64,000 nucleotides of DNA, from the NCBI RefSeq assembly GCF_000144645.1, contig NC_014377.1, positions 310,001 through 374,000 on the forward strand, read 5' to 3'. The notes beneath the pieces are model-generated. The model saw only the letters and a program-made list of their open reading frames with translations, was not told where the DNA came from and searched no databases. The position numbers and the translations under genes are program-made. The first letter of the stretch is position 1; each line of letters begins with the position of its first letter. This DNA comes from Thermosediminibacter oceani DSM 16646. Lineage in GTDB: Bacteria > Bacillota > Thermosediminibacteria > Thermosediminibacterales > Thermosediminibacteraceae. Positions 43,958 through 54,662 of the stretch are shown in pieces.

Positions 43958-45493
43958 ATGATTAAAGACCAGGAAAACGTGATCGTTCTCGATTTCGGCG
44001 GGCAGTACAGCCAGCTGATAGCTCGCCGGGTCAGGGAAGCAAGTATTTATTGCGAGATTCTGCCCTACAATACCCCTATGGACGAAATTTTAAAGAGAAA
44101 GCCGAAAGCCATAGTTTTCTCCGGCGGCCCGGCCAGCGTATACTCGGAAAATGCGCCGGTATGCGATAAGAGGATTTTCGATACCGGCATACCAATCCTG
44201 GGAATCTGCTACGGTATGCAGCTCATGTGCCATATGCTGGGTGGAAGGGTTGAACCGGCCGAAACAGCCGAGTACGGCAGGGCCGAACTTGTGGTTGAAG
44301 AGGAGGACGGTATATTCAGCGGTTTGGAAAAAAACCTTACCGTCTGGATGAGCCACGGGGATTCCATAATAACGCTGCCCGAAGGATTCAGGACATTGGC
44401 GCGCACGAAAAACACCCCCCATGCGGCTATCGGTAACGGCAGGAACCTCTTCGGGGTGCAGTTTCACCCGGAGGTCGTCCATACGCCCAGGGGCAGGGAA
44501 ATTCTCAACAATTTCCTCTTCGGCATAGCCGGCTGTACCGGGACCTGGTCCATGAAAACCTTTGTCGAGGAACAGATCAGGCTGATCAGGGAAAGGGTGG
44601 GTAACGGAAGAGCCCTCTGCGCCCTGAGCGGCGGGGTGGATTCTTCGGTGGCTGCGGTGATCACCCACAGGGCCCTGGGGGATAACCTGACCTGTATTTT
44701 CGTGGACCACGGCCTTTTGCGAAAAGACGAAGCCAGGAAGGTTATAGAGACTTTTAAAGACAAGTTCCATATAAACCTGATTGCCGTTGATGCATCCGAC
44801 AGGTTTTTAAAAAGGCTGGAAGGTGTTACAGACCCGGAGGCGAAGCGCAGGATTATCGGTGAAGAATTCATCAGGGTATTCGAAGACGAGGCTAAGAAAC
44901 TGGGAAAGATCGACTTTCTGGTTCAGGGGACCCTATACCCCGATGTCATTGAAAGCGGTACCCAGACGGCGGCGGTTATAAAAACCCACCACAACGTGGG
45001 CGGACTTCCCCAGGACCTCAATTTCGAGCTCATCGAACCCCTTCGGGACCTATTCAAGGACGAGGTCAGAAAGGTGGGACTCCAGCTGGGACTACCCGAG
45101 GAAATCGTGTACCGCCAGCCCTTCCCGGGACCAGGGCTTGCTGTGAGGGTTCTGGGTGAAGTGACCCGCGAGAAACTTTCTATCCTGCGGGAAGCCGATG
45201 CTATAGTGACCGAAGAAGTAAAAAAAGCCGGACTTGACAGGGAGCTCTGGCAGGCCTTTGCGGTGCTCACCGACGTAAAGAGCGTGGGAGTGATGGGTGA
45301 CGAGAGGACTTACGCATACACGGTGGCGATCCGGGCCGTCACGAGCGAAGACGGCATGACGGCCGACTGGGCCAGGCTTCCGTACGACCTGCTGGATAAT
45401 ATGTCTACCAGGATCGTAAACGAAGTTCCCGGGGTCAACAGGGTCGTTTACGACATAACCTCAAAACCGCCGGCTACCATCGAATGGGAATAA
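43958..45493 (+). CDS. guaA: GMP synthase (glutamine-hydrolysing) GuaA
   Basis: A 511-residue two-domain enzyme. The glutamine amidotransferase part (1 to about 195) has [18 protein letters not shown], the nucleophile [17 protein letters not shown] and [13 protein letters not shown]. The ATP pyrophosphatase/synthetase part has [14 protein letters not shown] (P-loop), [23 protein letters not shown] and the C-terminal dimerisation region ending TIEWE. ATG 43958 follows GTAGGAGGAATATTG. No guanine riboswitch is seen upstream. Confidence 0.97.
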   Translation: MIKDQENVIVLDFGGQYSQLIARRVREASIYCEILPYNTPMDEILKRKPKAIVFSGGPASVYSENAPVCDKRIFDTGIPILGICYGMQLMCHMLGGRVEPAETAEYGRAELVVEEEDGIFSGLEKNLTVWMSHGDSIITLPEGFRTLARTKNTPHAAIGNGRNLFGVQFHPEVVHTPRGREILNNFLFGIAGCTGTWSMKTFVEEQIRLIRERVGNGRALCALSGGVDSSVAAVITHRALGDNLTCIFVDHGLLRKDEARKVIETFKDKFHINLIAVDASDRFLKRLEGVTDPEAKRRIIGEEFIRVFEDEAKKLGKIDFLVQGTLYPDVIESGTQTAAVIKTHHNVGGLPQDLNFELIEPLRDLFKDEVRKVGLQLGLPEEIVYRQPFPGPGLAVRVLGEVTREKLSILREADAIVTEEVKKAGLDRELWQAFAVLTDVKSVGVMGDERTYAYTVAIRAVTSEDGMTADWARLPYDLLDNMSTRIVNEVPGVNRVVYDITSKPPATIEWE

Positions 45494-45496
45494 TAA

Positions 45497-45535
45497 TTAA
45501 CGTAACCTTAACAATTGATTAATTATAATTTAACA
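45497..45535 (+). promoter_or_regulatory. Pho box (PhoP-type direct repeats) before pstS
   Basis: Four hexamers spaced exactly 11 nt apart: TTAACG (45497), TTAACA (45508), TTAATT (45519) and TTAACA (45530). PhoP of Bacillus binds TTAACA-like repeats with this periodicity upstream of phosphate genes. Position directly before pstS supports the call; PhoP itself is not in the window. Confidence 0.75.
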
Positions 45536-45582
45536 CAGGGCTCGTACAATTAATAGTGGAAACTATAAAAAGGAGAGATGGT

Positions 45583-46539
45583 ATGTCATCGAAGCTTAAA
45601 GGTGCGAAGGCCGGCTATGTACTAGCCCTGTTCACTTTGAGCCTGGCGGCGGTTCTGGTGGTGACTGCCTGCGGTGCATCAAACCGGAACCAGGGCGGTC
45701 AGGCAAACTTGAGCGGTTCAATAGAGATCGACGGTTCCAGCACGGTATATCCAATTACCGAGGCTGTAGCCGAAGAATTCATGAATACTTACCCCGACGT
45801 GAACATAACCGTCGGAGTGTCCGGCACGGGCGGCGGTTTCAAGCGTTTTACCGCGGGTGAGACCGACATAAGCAACGCCTCACGCCCGATCAGCGATGAG
45901 GAAGCCGCCAAGGCAAAAGAAAGCGGCGTCGAATACATCGAACTCCCCGTGGCTTACGACGGCATTACCGTAGTTGTCAATAAAGAAAACGACTGGGTCG
46001 ACCATCTGACCGTGGAAGAACTCAAAAAAATATGGTCACCGGGAAGTAAAGTTACCAAGTGGAGCGACATTAGGCCCGGCTGGCCCGATGAAAAGATCAA
46101 CCTCTACGGACCGGGCACCGACTCGGGTACCTTCGAGTACTTCACCGAAGCGGTTAACGGTGAAGCCAAGAAAAGCCGCTCCGATTACACCGCCAGCGAG
46201 GACGACAACGTACTGGTGCAGGGCGTTAGCGGTGACAGGTACGCCCTGGGCTACTTCGGCTTTGCTTACTACCTGGAAAATTCGGACAAAGTCAAGGCGG
46301 TGCCGATCGATGGGGGCAGCGGGCCGGTGGAGCCTACCGCAGAAAGCATAAAAAACGGCACCTATAAACCTCTCGCAAGGCCCATTTTCATCTATGTCAA
46401 CAAAAAATCCCTCGAGCGCCCCGAAGTTAAAGAATTCGTCAAATTTTATATGGAAAATGCGGCCGAGCTGGTTGAAGAAGTCGGTTTCGTCCCCATGCCC
46501 GAAAGCGAGTATCAGGAGAACCTCAATAAGATAGAGTAA
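45583..46539 (+). CDS. pstS: Phosphate-binding lipoprotein PstS
   Basis: A 318-residue extracellular phosphate receptor. It has a lipoprotein signal with VVTACGAS (lipid cysteine near residue 28), [18 protein letters not shown] and [24 protein letters not shown] (phosphate-contacting loops, as separate conserved blocks), and [16 protein letters not shown] 45583 follows AAAGGAGAG; an upstream in-frame ATG at 45556 lies before that site. First gene of pstSCAB. Confidence 0.95.
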   Translation: MSSKLKGAKAGYVLALFTLSLAAVLVVTACGASNRNQGGQANLSGSIEIDGSSTVYPITEAVAEEFMNTYPDVNITVGVSGTGGGFKRFTAGETDISNASRPISDEEAAKAKESGVEYIELPVAYDGITVVVNKENDWVDHLTVEELKKIWSPGSKVTKWSDIRPGWPDEKINLYGPGTDSGTFEYFTEAVNGEAKKSRSDYTASEDDNVLVQGVSGDRYALGYFGFAYYLENSDKVKAVPIDGGSGPVEPTAESIKNGTYKPLARPIFIYVNKKSLERPEVKEFVKFYMENAAELVEEVGFVPMPESEYQENLNKIE

Positions 46540-46570
46540 AGCCCCCTCCCATGGATTTAATATAAACTGT

Positions 46571-46614
46571 CTGACGGCCCAAGGTTTAGGTAAGCCCTGA
46601 CGGCCGTCAGTTTT
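46571..46614 (+). terminator. Attenuator hairpin between pstS and pstC
   Basis: CTGACGGCC (46571-46579) pairs with GGCCGTCAG (46602-46610), followed by TTTT. A partial terminator here would give more PstS than permease, a common arrangement in pst operons. Confidence 0.7.
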
Positions 46615-46660
46615 GTGTGTTAAATTCCATTAATTCTATGTTAAATGGGGGAATCATTAA

Positions 46661-47554
46661 ATGGTCGATTCTGCTGGTAAAGGTTTTCGCGGGGAAAAGG
46701 GCATCGAAATTCTGCTTGCCCTGGCCGCTTCGGTTTCGGTGCTGGTCACCATTGGCATAGTCGTCTCCCTTTTCAGCGAGACAGCCGGTTTTTTCAAAGA
46801 AGTCTCGGTGAAGGAGTTTTTCACCGAAACCCGATGGACTCCGCTTTTTACCCCGGCCCATTACGGTATAGCTCCTCTTGTTGCAGGAACGATGCTGGTC
46901 ACGGTTATAGCTATGATAGTCGCCGCACCGCTGGGGCTTGCAAGTGCAATTTACCTCAGCGAATACGCTCCGGATGGAGTAAGGCGCTTAATTAAACCGG
47001 TGCTGGAAATACTGGCTGGCATCCCCACCATCGTTTACGGGTATTTCGCTCTAACTTTCGTGACACCCATCATCAGGGCCATATTGCCGCAGACCAACGT
47101 ATTTAACGCCCTCAGCGCCGGGATTGTAATGGGTATAATGCTTATACCGATGATTTCGTCTCTCAGCGAAGACGCCATGACGGCAGTGCCCAATTCCCTC
47201 AGGGAGGCGGCTTATGCGCTTGGTGCCACCAAGCTCGAAGTTGCCTACAAAGTAGTGATACCTGCGGCGATTTCGGGAATAGTGGCGTCCTTCATCCTCG
47301 CCATTTCCAGAGCCATAGGGGAGACGATGATTGTAGCTCTAGCGGCGGGCAGCACTCCCAAGCTGACGTTCAATCCGCTGGACAGCATTCAGACAATGAC
47401 GGCTTTTATCGCCCAGGTAATGCTGGGAGATGCGCCCTTCGGGTCCATTGAGTATAAGAGCGTTTATGCTGTTGCCGGTGTACTGTTTGTTGTCACGCTG
47501 TCACTGAATCTGATAGGGACCTGGATCGTGCGCCGCTACAAGGAGGTGTATTGA
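46661..47554 (+). CDS. pstC: Phosphate ABC transporter permease PstC
   Basis: A 297-residue permease with six helices. [30 protein letters not shown] and the EAA loop [23 protein letters not shown] define PstC. GGGGGAATCATTAA precedes ATG 46661. Its TGA overlaps the pstA ATG by one base. Confidence 0.95.
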   Translation: MVDSAGKGFRGEKGIEILLALAASVSVLVTIGIVVSLFSETAGFFKEVSVKEFFTETRWTPLFTPAHYGIAPLVAGTMLVTVIAMIVAAPLGLASAIYLSEYAPDGVRRLIKPVLEILAGIPTIVYGYFALTFVTPIIRAILPQTNVFNALSAGIVMGIMLIPMISSLSEDAMTAVPNSLREAAYALGATKLEVAYKVVIPAAISGIVASFILAISRAIGETMIVALAAGSTPKLTFNPLDSIQTMTAFIAQVMLGDAPFGSIEYKSVYAVAGVLFVVTLSLNLIGTWIVRRYKEVY

Positions 47555-48438
47555 TGACCGTTCAGGATGAAATGTTTTCCCCGGGGCTCCAAAATCGCCA
47601 GCGCCGCAACCGGATTTTTATGTGGCTCTTTTTGAGCGCAAACCTCCTGGGCCTGCTGGTGCTCGTCGTACTCCTGGCAAAAGTACTGCGGGACAGCTGG
47701 GGATGGTTGGACCTTCAATTTATTACTTCCTTTCCCTCCAGGTCTCCCGAAAAAGCAGGTATACTTCCGGCATTATACGGTACTATTTACGTAATGATAA
47801 TAACGGCCGTTTTTGCGATACCCCTCGGCATTGCAGCAGCCGTGTTTCTTGAGGAGTACTCGAAAAAGAGCAAATTTTTATCCTTCATACAGGTTAACAT
47901 TTATAACCTGGCGGGTATCCCATCAATAGTATACGGTATACTGGGATTGACGGTTTTCGTCCGGTGGATGATGCTGGGGCGAAGCCTCCTCGCAGGGGGC
48001 CTTACCATGGGACTTCTAATACTTCCGGTCATAATAGTCACCGCTCAGGAAGCTATTCGGGCCGTCCCACAGTCATGGCGCCACGCATCCTACGCCCTGG
48101 GGGCCAGCAAGTGGCAGACCATCCGCTACGTGGTGCTTCCTTCGGCGCTGCCCGGGATACTGACCGGCATTATTCTCGCGCTCTCCAGAGCAATTGGGGA
48201 GACGGCGCCGCTGATCCCCATAGGAGCGCTGACTTTTGTCCGCGTTATACCCAGGAGTCTTTTCGATTCTTTTTCGGTACTGCCGATCCAGATCTATAAC
48301 TGGACCTCCAGGCCTCAGGATGATTTCAGGGCCATAGCTGCGGCGGGGATAGTGGTGCTTCTGGTGGTGCTGCTCGGCATGAATTCGGCTGCCATACTGC
48401 TCAGGAATAAATACCAGGGAAGGATAAAAAAGGTATGA
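47554..48438 (+). CDS. pstA: Phosphate ABC transporter permease PstA
   Basis: A 294-residue permease. [32 protein letters not shown] and the EAA loop [20 protein letters not shown] match PstA, with [15 protein letters not shown] later. ATG 47554 is chosen because AAGGAGGTG lies 5 nt upstream; TTG 47551 is in frame but nearer the site. The end overlaps pstB by ATGA. Confidence 0.95.
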   Translation: MTVQDEMFSPGLQNRQRRNRIFMWLFLSANLLGLLVLVVLLAKVLRDSWGWLDLQFITSFPSRSPEKAGILPALYGTIYVMIITAVFAIPLGIAAAVFLEEYSKKSKFLSFIQVNIYNLAGIPSIVYGILGLTVFVRWMMLGRSLLAGGLTMGLLILPVIIVTAQEAIRAVPQSWRHASYALGASKWQTIRYVVLPSALPGILTGIILALSRAIGETAPLIPIGALTFVRVIPRSLFDSFSVLPIQIYNWTSRPQDDFRAIAAAGIVVLLVVLLGMNSAAILLRNKYQGRIKKV

Positions 48439-49190
48439 ATTTGGAAAGGATTATTACAGTCAGAAATCTCTTTGTGAGTTACGGGCACCATAGGGTTTTA
48501 AAAGGAATCAACCTCGATATATACAAAAACCGGATCACCGCGATTATGGGACCGTCGGGCTGCGGAAAGAGCACCCTGCTCAGATGCCTGAACAGGATGA
48601 TCGACCTTTCAGAAGGGGCGCGGATCAAAGGTCAGGTACTTTACAGGGGCGAGAATATATATTCTCCAAAGGTAGACCCGGCTCATATACGCTTTCGGAT
48701 AGGCATGGTTTTCCAGAAACCCAACCCTTTCCCGAAAAGTATTTTCGAAAATGTGGCCTTCGGCCCCAGGATAAACGGCTATAAAGGGGACCTTTCTGCT
48801 CTGGTGGAGCAGTCGCTGCAGAGGGCGGGCCTATGGGACGAAGTGAAGGACCGGTTGCACGAAAACGCGTATATGCTCTCCGGAGGTCAGCAGCAGAGGC
48901 TGTGCATAGCGCGGGCGCTGGCTTTAGAGCCCGAGGTTTTGCTTCTGGACGAACCGTGTTCGGCCCTGGACCCGATTTCCACCATGCACGTGGAGGAACT
49001 GATCAGGCAGCTCAAGGAACGGCTTACCATAGTTATTGTAACCCATAACATCCAGCAGGCGGCAAGGGTGGCCGATTATACAGCCTTTTTACTGCAGGGG
49101 GAGCTGGTGGAGTTCGGAGAGACCAGCGCCATGTTTACGGTTCCGAAAGACAAGCGAACGGAAGACTTTATAACCGGCAGGTTCGGCTGA
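48435..49190 (+). CDS. pstB: Phosphate ABC transporter ATPase PstB
   Basis: A 251-residue ATPase. Walker A is GPSGCGKST (about 39-47), followed by [10 protein letters not shown], the PstB-typical [14 protein letters not shown], signature [16 protein letters not shown], Walker [12 protein letters not shown] and the switch histidine TIVIVTHN. No phoU follows; aroC starts 30 nt after the stop. Confidence 0.96.
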   Translation: MNLERIITVRNLFVSYGHHRVLKGINLDIYKNRITAIMGPSGCGKSTLLRCLNRMIDLSEGARIKGQVLYRGENIYSPKVDPAHIRFRIGMVFQKPNPFPKSIFENVAFGPRINGYKGDLSALVEQSLQRAGLWDEVKDRLHENAYMLSGGQQQRLCIARALALEPEVLLLDEPCSALDPISTMHVEELIRQLKERLTIVIVTHNIQQAARVADYTAFLLQGELVEFGETSAMFTVPKDKRTEDFITGRFG

Positions 49191-49220
49191 TAAATACGGG
49201 ATAGATCGGAGGTATCCATA

Positions 49221-50354
49221 GTGCTACGGTTTTTAACCGCCGGTGAATCCCACGGGAAGGCCCTCGTTGCCGTTATAGAAGGACTGCCGGCAAACCTTGC
49301 CGTTGATGTTGATTTCATAAACAGGGAACTTTCGAGGCGCCAGATGGGGTACGGCCGCGGCGGCAGGATGAAGATCGAAAAGGATGCGGTGGAAGTCATA
49401 AGCGGTTTAAGAGAAGGACGGACTACCGGAAGTCCTGTTGCCTTTATCATACCGAATCTGGATTATCCCAACTGGAAGGATAAAGCTTTAGAACCAGTAA
49501 CCAGGCCCCGGCCGGGTCATGGTGACCTTGCCGGGGCATTAAAATACCGGCAGGACGATATAAGAAACATCCTGGAGAGGGCCAGCGCCCGGGAGACGGC
49601 CGCCCGGGTGGCCGTGGGAGCAGTGGCAAAACAGCTTTTAGCGATTTTTAACATAGAGGTTTTAAGTCACGTGATCGCCATTGGCGGGATAAAAGCAAAT
49701 GTTAAAGACCCTTTGCTGGAAGACTTGAGGAGGGCCGATGAGTCTCCCGTAAGGTGCCTCGACCGGATTGCAGAGCAGAAAATGATGGAAGCCATCGACA
49801 ATGCGAAGAGGGATGGGGACTCTCTGGGAGGCGTTTTTGAGGTAGTGGCTTTTAATGTGCCGGTGGGACTGGGCAGCCACGCGCACTGGGATAGAAAACT
49901 GGACGGGCGGATAGTGTGGTCGCTTATGAGCGTGCAGGGCATAAAGGGTGTAGAAATCGGGCTGGGTTTTGAGGCCGCAGCGAGGAAGGGTTCTCAGGTT
50001 CACGACGAAATTTTTTACGACAGCGAAAGCCGCCGTTTTTACCGGAAGACCAACAACGCCGGCGGGCTTGAGGCTGGCATTACCAACGGGTGCCCGCTGG
50101 TAGTTCGTGCGGCAATGAAACCCATACCCACCCTCTACAGGCCCCTTTTGAGCGTTGACATAAAGACGAAAGAACAATTTGCCGCCGGCGTGGAACGTTC
50201 CGACGTATGCGCCGTACCGGCTGCCAGCATTGTGGGTGAGGCGGCGGTGGCCTGGGTACTGGCAGGTGCGCTGGTGGAGAAGTTCGGAGGCGACACGGTG
50301 GAAGAGATGCGGGAGGGCTTCGAAAGGTGGATGAAGTATCTACAGGAATTCTAA
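49221..50354 (+). CDS. aroC: Chorismate synthase AroC
   Basis: A 377-residue FMN-dependent enzyme making chorismate from [51 protein letters not shown] and [13 protein letters not shown] are the conserved FMN/EPSP-binding blocks, and [14 protein letters not shown] and the [13 protein letters not shown] region follow. The GTG start 49221 follows CGGAGGTATCCATA. It forms a pair with aroB 21 nt downstream. Confidence 0.96.
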   Translation: MLRFLTAGESHGKALVAVIEGLPANLAVDVDFINRELSRRQMGYGRGGRMKIEKDAVEVISGLREGRTTGSPVAFIIPNLDYPNWKDKALEPVTRPRPGHGDLAGALKYRQDDIRNILERASARETAARVAVGAVAKQLLAIFNIEVLSHVIAIGGIKANVKDPLLEDLRRADESPVRCLDRIAEQKMMEAIDNAKRDGDSLGGVFEVVAFNVPVGLGSHAHWDRKLDGRIVWSLMSVQGIKGVEIGLGFEAAARKGSQVHDEIFYDSESRRFYRKTNNAGGLEAGITNGCPLVVRAAMKPIPTLYRPLLSVDIKTKEQFAAGVERSDVCAVPAASIVGEAAVAWVLAGALVEKFGGDTVEEMREGFERWMKYLQEF

Positions 50355-50375
50355 ATAAAAAGACGGAGGTTTCCC

Positions 50376-51473
50376 ATGGAAAGCTTAACCGTTGAACTGG
50401 GCGCCAGGTCTTACCTCATCCACATAGGGCCGGGCAACCTCGATGAAATTGGAAAAATCCTGAGGGCGTTGATCGGCCCGGAAAAAATCCTGGTTATAAC
50501 GGATGAAAATGTCAGGGATTTGTACGCCGGTCGGGTGCTGGAATCGCTGAAAGAAGCCGGTTTCGATGCGCACATTGCGGTAATTCCTCCGGGAGAACCC
50601 AGCAAGACCCTGAAAGAGGCCGAGAGACTCTACATTAAAGCGTTGGATTACGGCCTGGACAGGAATTCCGCCATCATAGCGCTTGGCGGAGGCGTTGTAG
50701 GAGACCTGGCGGGATTTGTAGCGGCAACTTATATGCGGGGGATAAGATACGTTCAAGTGCCTACAAGCCTGCTGGCCCAGGTAGACAGCAGTGTCGGAGG
50801 AAAGGTTGCCGTAAATCTTAAGCTGGCTAAGAACATAGTGGGGGCTTTTCACCAGCCGGTGGCCGTGATAATAGATCCCCTCACCTTGAAGACCCTGCCC
50901 GACAGGGAATTCAGGGAAGGCCTTGCGGAGGTGATTAAATACGGGATAATATGGGACGGGGATTTCTACGAGTGGCTTGAGAAAAACGTTACGATCCTCC
51001 GGCAGGGCGGGGAAAAACTAATATACGCAATAAAAAAATCTTGCGCCATAAAGGCGGCGGTAGTTTCCCTGGACGAAAGGGACGAAGGCACCAGGATGCT
51101 CCTGAACTACGGCCACACCGTGGGCCACGCTCTGGAATCCCTGCTGGGATACGGTGCGCTGCTTCACGGCGAAGCGGTTGCCGCCGGGATGATAATTGAG
51201 GCGGCCATCGCGCTGGAAATAGGTCTGCTCGGGCGGCGGGATTATGAAAGGATCGTGACAATCCTGAAACAGGCCGTACCGGTTAAAATACCGGGGCCCG
51301 TAGATACGAGCGATCTAATTGAAGCGATGGCCCGGGACAAGAAAAACAAAGGCCGGCGCGTAGCTTTTGTGCTGCCGGAGAAACCGGGCAGGGCGGGCCT
51401 TTATTATGACATTCCGGGGGAAATTTTATATAAAATCTTAGACCAATTTTTTAAAAAAAGCACCGTTCCGTAA
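50376..51473 (+). CDS. aroB: 3-dehydroquinate synthase AroB
   Basis: A 365-residue NAD/Zn enzyme converting DAHP to 3-dehydroquinate. IALGGGVVGDLAGFVAATYM, PTSLLAQVDSSVGGKVAVN and the zinc motifs LLNYGHTVGHALES and LLHGEAVAAGM are intact. ACGGAGGTTTCCC precedes ATG 50376. The terminator overlaps its last codons. Confidence 0.96.
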   Translation: MESLTVELGARSYLIHIGPGNLDEIGKILRALIGPEKILVITDENVRDLYAGRVLESLKEAGFDAHIAVIPPGEPSKTLKEAERLYIKALDYGLDRNSAIIALGGGVVGDLAGFVAATYMRGIRYVQVPTSLLAQVDSSVGGKVAVNLKLAKNIVGAFHQPVAVIIDPLTLKTLPDREFREGLAEVIKYGIIWDGDFYEWLEKNVTILRQGGEKLIYAIKKSCAIKAAVVSLDERDEGTRMLLNYGHTVGHALESLLGYGALLHGEAVAAGMIIEAAIALEIGLLGRRDYERIVTILKQAVPVKIPGPVDTSDLIEAMARDKKNKGRRVAFVLPEKPGRAGLYYDIPGEILYKILDQFFKKSTVP

Positions 51474-51488
51474 AAACGGTGTTTTTTT
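51461..51488 (+). terminator. Terminator of aroCB
   Basis: CACCGTT (51461-51467) pairs with AACGGTG (51475-51481), followed by seven T residues (51482-51488). The left arm lies inside the last codons of aroB. Confidence 0.88.
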
Positions 51489-51499
51489 CTGCAAAAATG

Positions 51500-51529
51500 T
51501 TGTTAAACAAAGTCCCAATATGCTATAAT
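51500..51529 (+). promoter_or_regulatory. Promoter of the class V FBPase gene
   Basis: TTGTTA (51500-51505), an 18-nt spacer and TATAAT (51524-51529), with TGC before the -10. The leader to ATG 51600 is about 63 nt and ends with GGGGGTCAACAATTAT. Confidence 0.65.
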
Positions 51530-51599
51530 AATTACGTAATAGCAGGATAATGTGATATACTCATTTAGGATTATTAAGTATTAGGGGGTCAACAATTAT

Positions 51600-52685
51600 A
51601 TGTCAAAGATAACATTAACAGTTATTAAAGCCGATATCGGCGGATATGTGGGGCACTGCAGCGTACATCCCGACCTGATCGAAGAAGCTAAAAGCGTTCT
51701 TGAGGAAAAAGGAAAAGGCTTGCTGGAGGACTACGTTGTAACTCATGTAGGTGATGACATCAACCTCATTATGACCCACAGGAAGGGTGTAGATAATACT
51801 GAAATCCACAAGCTGGCATGGGACACTTTCCTTTCATGCACCCAGATTGCGAAGAAGCTGAAGCTTTACGGGGCAGGACAGGACCTGTTATCCGATTCTT
51901 TCTCGGGCAACATAAAGGGAATGGGGCCGGGAGTTGCGGAAATGGAATTCGAGGAACGCCCCAGCGAACCCGTAATAGTTTTCATGGCCGATAAGACCGA
52001 GCCTGGAGCATGGAACCTGCCGCTTTACAAGATGTTTGCCGACCCGTTCAACACCATCGGCCTTGTGATAGATCCCAAGATGCATCAAGGGTTCAAGTTC
52101 GAAGTTCTGGACACTATAGAAAATAAAAAGATCGTCTTCTCTTGTCCGGAAGAGCTTTACGACCTGCTCGTATTTTTGGGAGCCGCGAACCGGTATGCGG
52201 TCAAAGCCGTGTACAGTAAGAGCGGAGAACCGGCCGCCGTATCCTCCACGCAGAGGATGAACCTTATGGCCGGCAGATACGTGGGCAAGGATGACCCCGT
52301 GCTTATAGTTCGCTGCCAGAGCGGTTTGCCCGCTGTGGGAGAGGCACTGGAACCTTTTGCCAACCCGCACCTGGTGGCTGGTTGGATGAGGGGCTCGCAC
52401 TTCGGGCCGCTGATGCCGGTATCCTGCAACGGTGCAACCCCCAGCAGGTTTGACGGTCCGCCGAGGGTGGTGGCGCTGGGGTTCCAGCTGGCCGGCGGCA
52501 AGCTGGTAGGTCCTCAGGACATGTTTGCGGATGTGTCCTTTGATAGAGCAAGGGAAAAAGCCTTGGAAATGGCCGATTACTTTAGGCAACTAGGCCCCTT
52601 TGAACCCCACCGCCTCCCGCTGGACGAAATGGAGTATACAACCCTGCCTCAGGTTATGGAAAAACTAAAGGACAGGTTCGAATAA
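51600..52685 (+). CDS. Class V fructose-1,6-bisphosphatase / aldolase (archaeal type)
   Basis: A 361-residue FBPase of the archaeal-type bifunctional aldolase/phosphatase family, a gluconeogenic enzyme. ITLTVIKADIGGYVGHCSVHP (its start), THVGDDINLIMTH (metal aspartates), GPGVAEMEFEERPSEP and NPHLVAGWMRGSHFGPLMPV are hallmark segments. The family occurs in archaea and deep-branching or thermophilic bacteria and makes fructose-6-phosphate directly from triose phosphates. Monocistronic between two terminators. Confidence 0.93.
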   Translation: MSKITLTVIKADIGGYVGHCSVHPDLIEEAKSVLEEKGKGLLEDYVVTHVGDDINLIMTHRKGVDNTEIHKLAWDTFLSCTQIAKKLKLYGAGQDLLSDSFSGNIKGMGPGVAEMEFEERPSEPVIVFMADKTEPGAWNLPLYKMFADPFNTIGLVIDPKMHQGFKFEVLDTIENKKIVFSCPEELYDLLVFLGAANRYAVKAVYSKSGEPAAVSSTQRMNLMAGRYVGKDDPVLIVRCQSGLPAVGEALEPFANPHLVAGWMRGSHFGPLMPVSCNGATPSRFDGPPRVVALGFQLAGGKLVGPQDMFADVSFDRAREKALEMADYFRQLGPFEPHRLPLDEMEYTTLPQVMEKLKDRFE

Positions 52686-52692
52686 AAAAATG

Positions 52693-52716
52693 GCCCCTCT
52701 TGAAAAGAGGGGCTTT
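52693..52716 (+). terminator. Terminator of the FBPase gene
   Basis: GCCCCTCTT (52693-52701), loop GAA, AAGAGGGGC (52705-52713) and TTT form a strong short hairpin 7 nt after the stop. The remaining intergenic DNA to 52919 is AT-rich, and I see no riboswitch in it. Confidence 0.85.
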
Positions 52717-52919
52717 AATATTGTATAATTATAAAAATTCCCCTTAAATTTTGCCAAAAATTGCATAAAAAAAGCAGGATATTTTTATTTTATGCAGAAA
52801 TAATACTACATTCTAACGGGAAACATTTTTAATAGGAGCCCCCAAAAAGCATCCACGGCATAAGTCCCAGCCAAAATACCGCTTGTGCTAGTACTAACAA
52901 AAACTTAAGGAGGGCTATT

Positions 52920-54425
52920 ATGGAAGAATCAAAAGCACAATGGAGCAGTCGAGTAGGATTTATCCTGGCTTCTCTGGGAATGGCTTTCGGTACCGGAAAC
53001 ATATGGCGTTTTCCGAGGGTCGCGGCGGCCAACGGTGGCGGAGCCTTTTTGATTGCATTTTTAATAGCTACAATATTGTGGGCGGTACCGCTTCTAATGA
53101 TGGAGATGGTGATGGGAAAAACCACGCGGCTTGGAACTGTAGGTGCTTTTAGGAATTTCTGCGGCAAAAAATATACATGGTTTGGAGCATGGATCGGTTT
53201 TTGTTCGGTGGCTATCATGTTTTATTATTCAGTCGTAATGGGCTGGGCTCTACGGTACTTTGTATACGGAATAACCGGGGCTATAAAACCGGGCATTGAT
53301 TCCGAGACAATGTGGAAAGCATTTTTAAACGATCCTAGCCAGACGATATTATTCCACTTTATCTCAATCGCAATAGCCGGGTTTATAATTTACAGGGGAG
53401 TAAAAGAAGGCCTTGAGATTGCAAACAAGACTATAGTACCCAGCATGCTGGTGCTCCTTATTGTGGTAATGGTCTGGGCTCTAACCAAACCCAACGCCGT
53501 CCAGGGCCTTGAATATTTATATAATCCAAACTTATCCCAGCTTTTAGATGCAAAAGTCTGGCTGAACGCCTTTACACAGGCGGCATGGTCCGTAGGTGCC
53601 GGTTGGGGGTTGATGCTCACCTATGCGGTTTATATGAGGGATGAAGATGATATCGGCGCCAACTCGTTCGTCGTGGCCTTTGCCGATTCGGGTTCGTCCC
53701 TGATCTCGGCAATGGCGGTACTACCCTTAGTGTTTGCCGTATCGCCGAGTGTTGAAGTCGCCAAAAAGGCTTTGGAGTCCGGACACACCGGCATGACGTT
53801 TATTTATCTGACAAAGTTTTTCCCGAATCTGCCGGGCGGAACCTTTTTTGCTGCACTGTTCTTCTTAGCCCTTTCTATAGCTGCCCTAGCTTCGCTTCTT
53901 TCTATGGTAGAGCTTGCAACGCTTAATTTGCAGGATATGGGCATCGACCGGAAGAAGGCTGCAATACTGGTAACGGTGGTTACATTCTTACTCGGTATCC
54001 CTTCGGCATACAGTTCATGGTTCCTCGATAACCAGGACATGGTATGGGGTGTGGGGTTACTGATAGCGGGTGTGCTTTACTCCCTGGCGGCATATAGATA
54101 CGGCATCGACAGGGTGAGGACGGAGATTATAAATCCTAACAGCTATGTGCATATAGGCAAATGGTGGAATTATGCTATAGGCGGTTTCCCAATCATGTTT
54201 GCTTTTGTCTTTGGCTGGTGGATCCTGCAATCAATTACCTGGTATCCCAAAACCTGGTGGAACCCGTTCGAGCAGTACAGCCCTGCCACCATGGTGATCC
54301 AATGGTCTGTCGTCGCGCTGGTGTTTTACCTTGCTAATAATTGGCTGGCAGAAAAGATAAAGGCTCCTTACAAGGAGGTATCTGCTCGAGAAAGTTCCGC
54401 CGATCGCGGGGAGGGAAGAAAATGA
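52920..54425 (+). CDS. Neurotransmitter:sodium symporter (NSS/SNF) family transporter
   Basis: A 501-residue LeuT-fold symporter with about twelve helices. WSSRVGFILASLGMAFGTGNIWRFPR, split around the unwound helix 1 motif GxGNIWRFP, and AFTQAAWSVGAGWGLMLTYA are NSS signatures; FADSGSSLISAMAVLP and LSIAALASLLSMVEL are also present. It imports an amino acid with Na+. The small-subunit gene that overlaps its stop places it with MetP/MaaP-type methionine/alanine importers. TAAGGAGGGCTATT precedes ATG 52920. Confidence 0.93.
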   Translation: MEESKAQWSSRVGFILASLGMAFGTGNIWRFPRVAAANGGGAFLIAFLIATILWAVPLLMMEMVMGKTTRLGTVGAFRNFCGKKYTWFGAWIGFCSVAIMFYYSVVMGWALRYFVYGITGAIKPGIDSETMWKAFLNDPSQTILFHFISIAIAGFIIYRGVKEGLEIANKTIVPSMLVLLIVVMVWALTKPNAVQGLEYLYNPNLSQLLDAKVWLNAFTQAAWSVGAGWGLMLTYAVYMRDEDDIGANSFVVAFADSGSSLISAMAVLPLVFAVSPSVEVAKKALESGHTGMTFIYLTKFFPNLPGGTFFAALFFLALSIAALASLLSMVELATLNLQDMGIDRKKAAILVTVVTFLLGIPSAYSSWFLDNQDMVWGVGLLIAGVLYSLAAYRYGIDRVRTEIINPNSYVHIGKWWNYAIGGFPIMFAFVFGWWILQSITWYPKTWWNPFEQYSPATMVIQWSVVALVFYLANNWLAEKIKAPYKEVSARESSADRGEGRK

Positions 54426-54529
54426 GTACCACGGCTGTTATATGGATGATTTTAATGCTTTTTATTTATTTCGGTGGATTTATTTATTTCGCCTTACAGG
54501 ATGGGAGCGGAAAGAAGGCAAACAATTAA
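54422..54529 (+). CDS. Small subunit of the NSS transporter (MetS-like), 35 residues
   Basis: A 35-codon gene starting at ATG 54422, overlapping the symporter TGA (ATGA), preceded by GGGAGGGAAGAAA. The product is one transmembrane helix (VIWMILMLFIYFGGFIYFAL) with a polar tail (QDGSGKKANN), the pattern of methionine/alanine-import NSS small subunits. In Corynebacterium, MetS is needed with MetP for transport. A strong terminator follows directly. Confidence 0.85.
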   Translation: MSTTAVIWMILMLFIYFGGFIYFALQDGSGKKANN

Positions 54530-54536
54530 GGATATA

Positions 54537-54579
54537 AAAACTCCCGCCGCTGAAAATATAAATCAGCGGCGGGAGTTTT
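54537..54579 (+). terminator. Bidirectional terminator after the NSS operon
   Basis: AAAACTCCCGCCGCTGA (54537-54553) pairs perfectly with TCAGCGGCGGGAGTTTT (54563-54579), a 17-bp stem followed by CTTTTTT. Confidence 0.93.
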
Positions 54580-54662
54580 CTTTTTTCCGTATAGTCTGGA
54601 ATTTCTGGACAACTGCTGTATAATATTTAGTAGAATATACAAAAACCTGGGAGGCATGTCCT

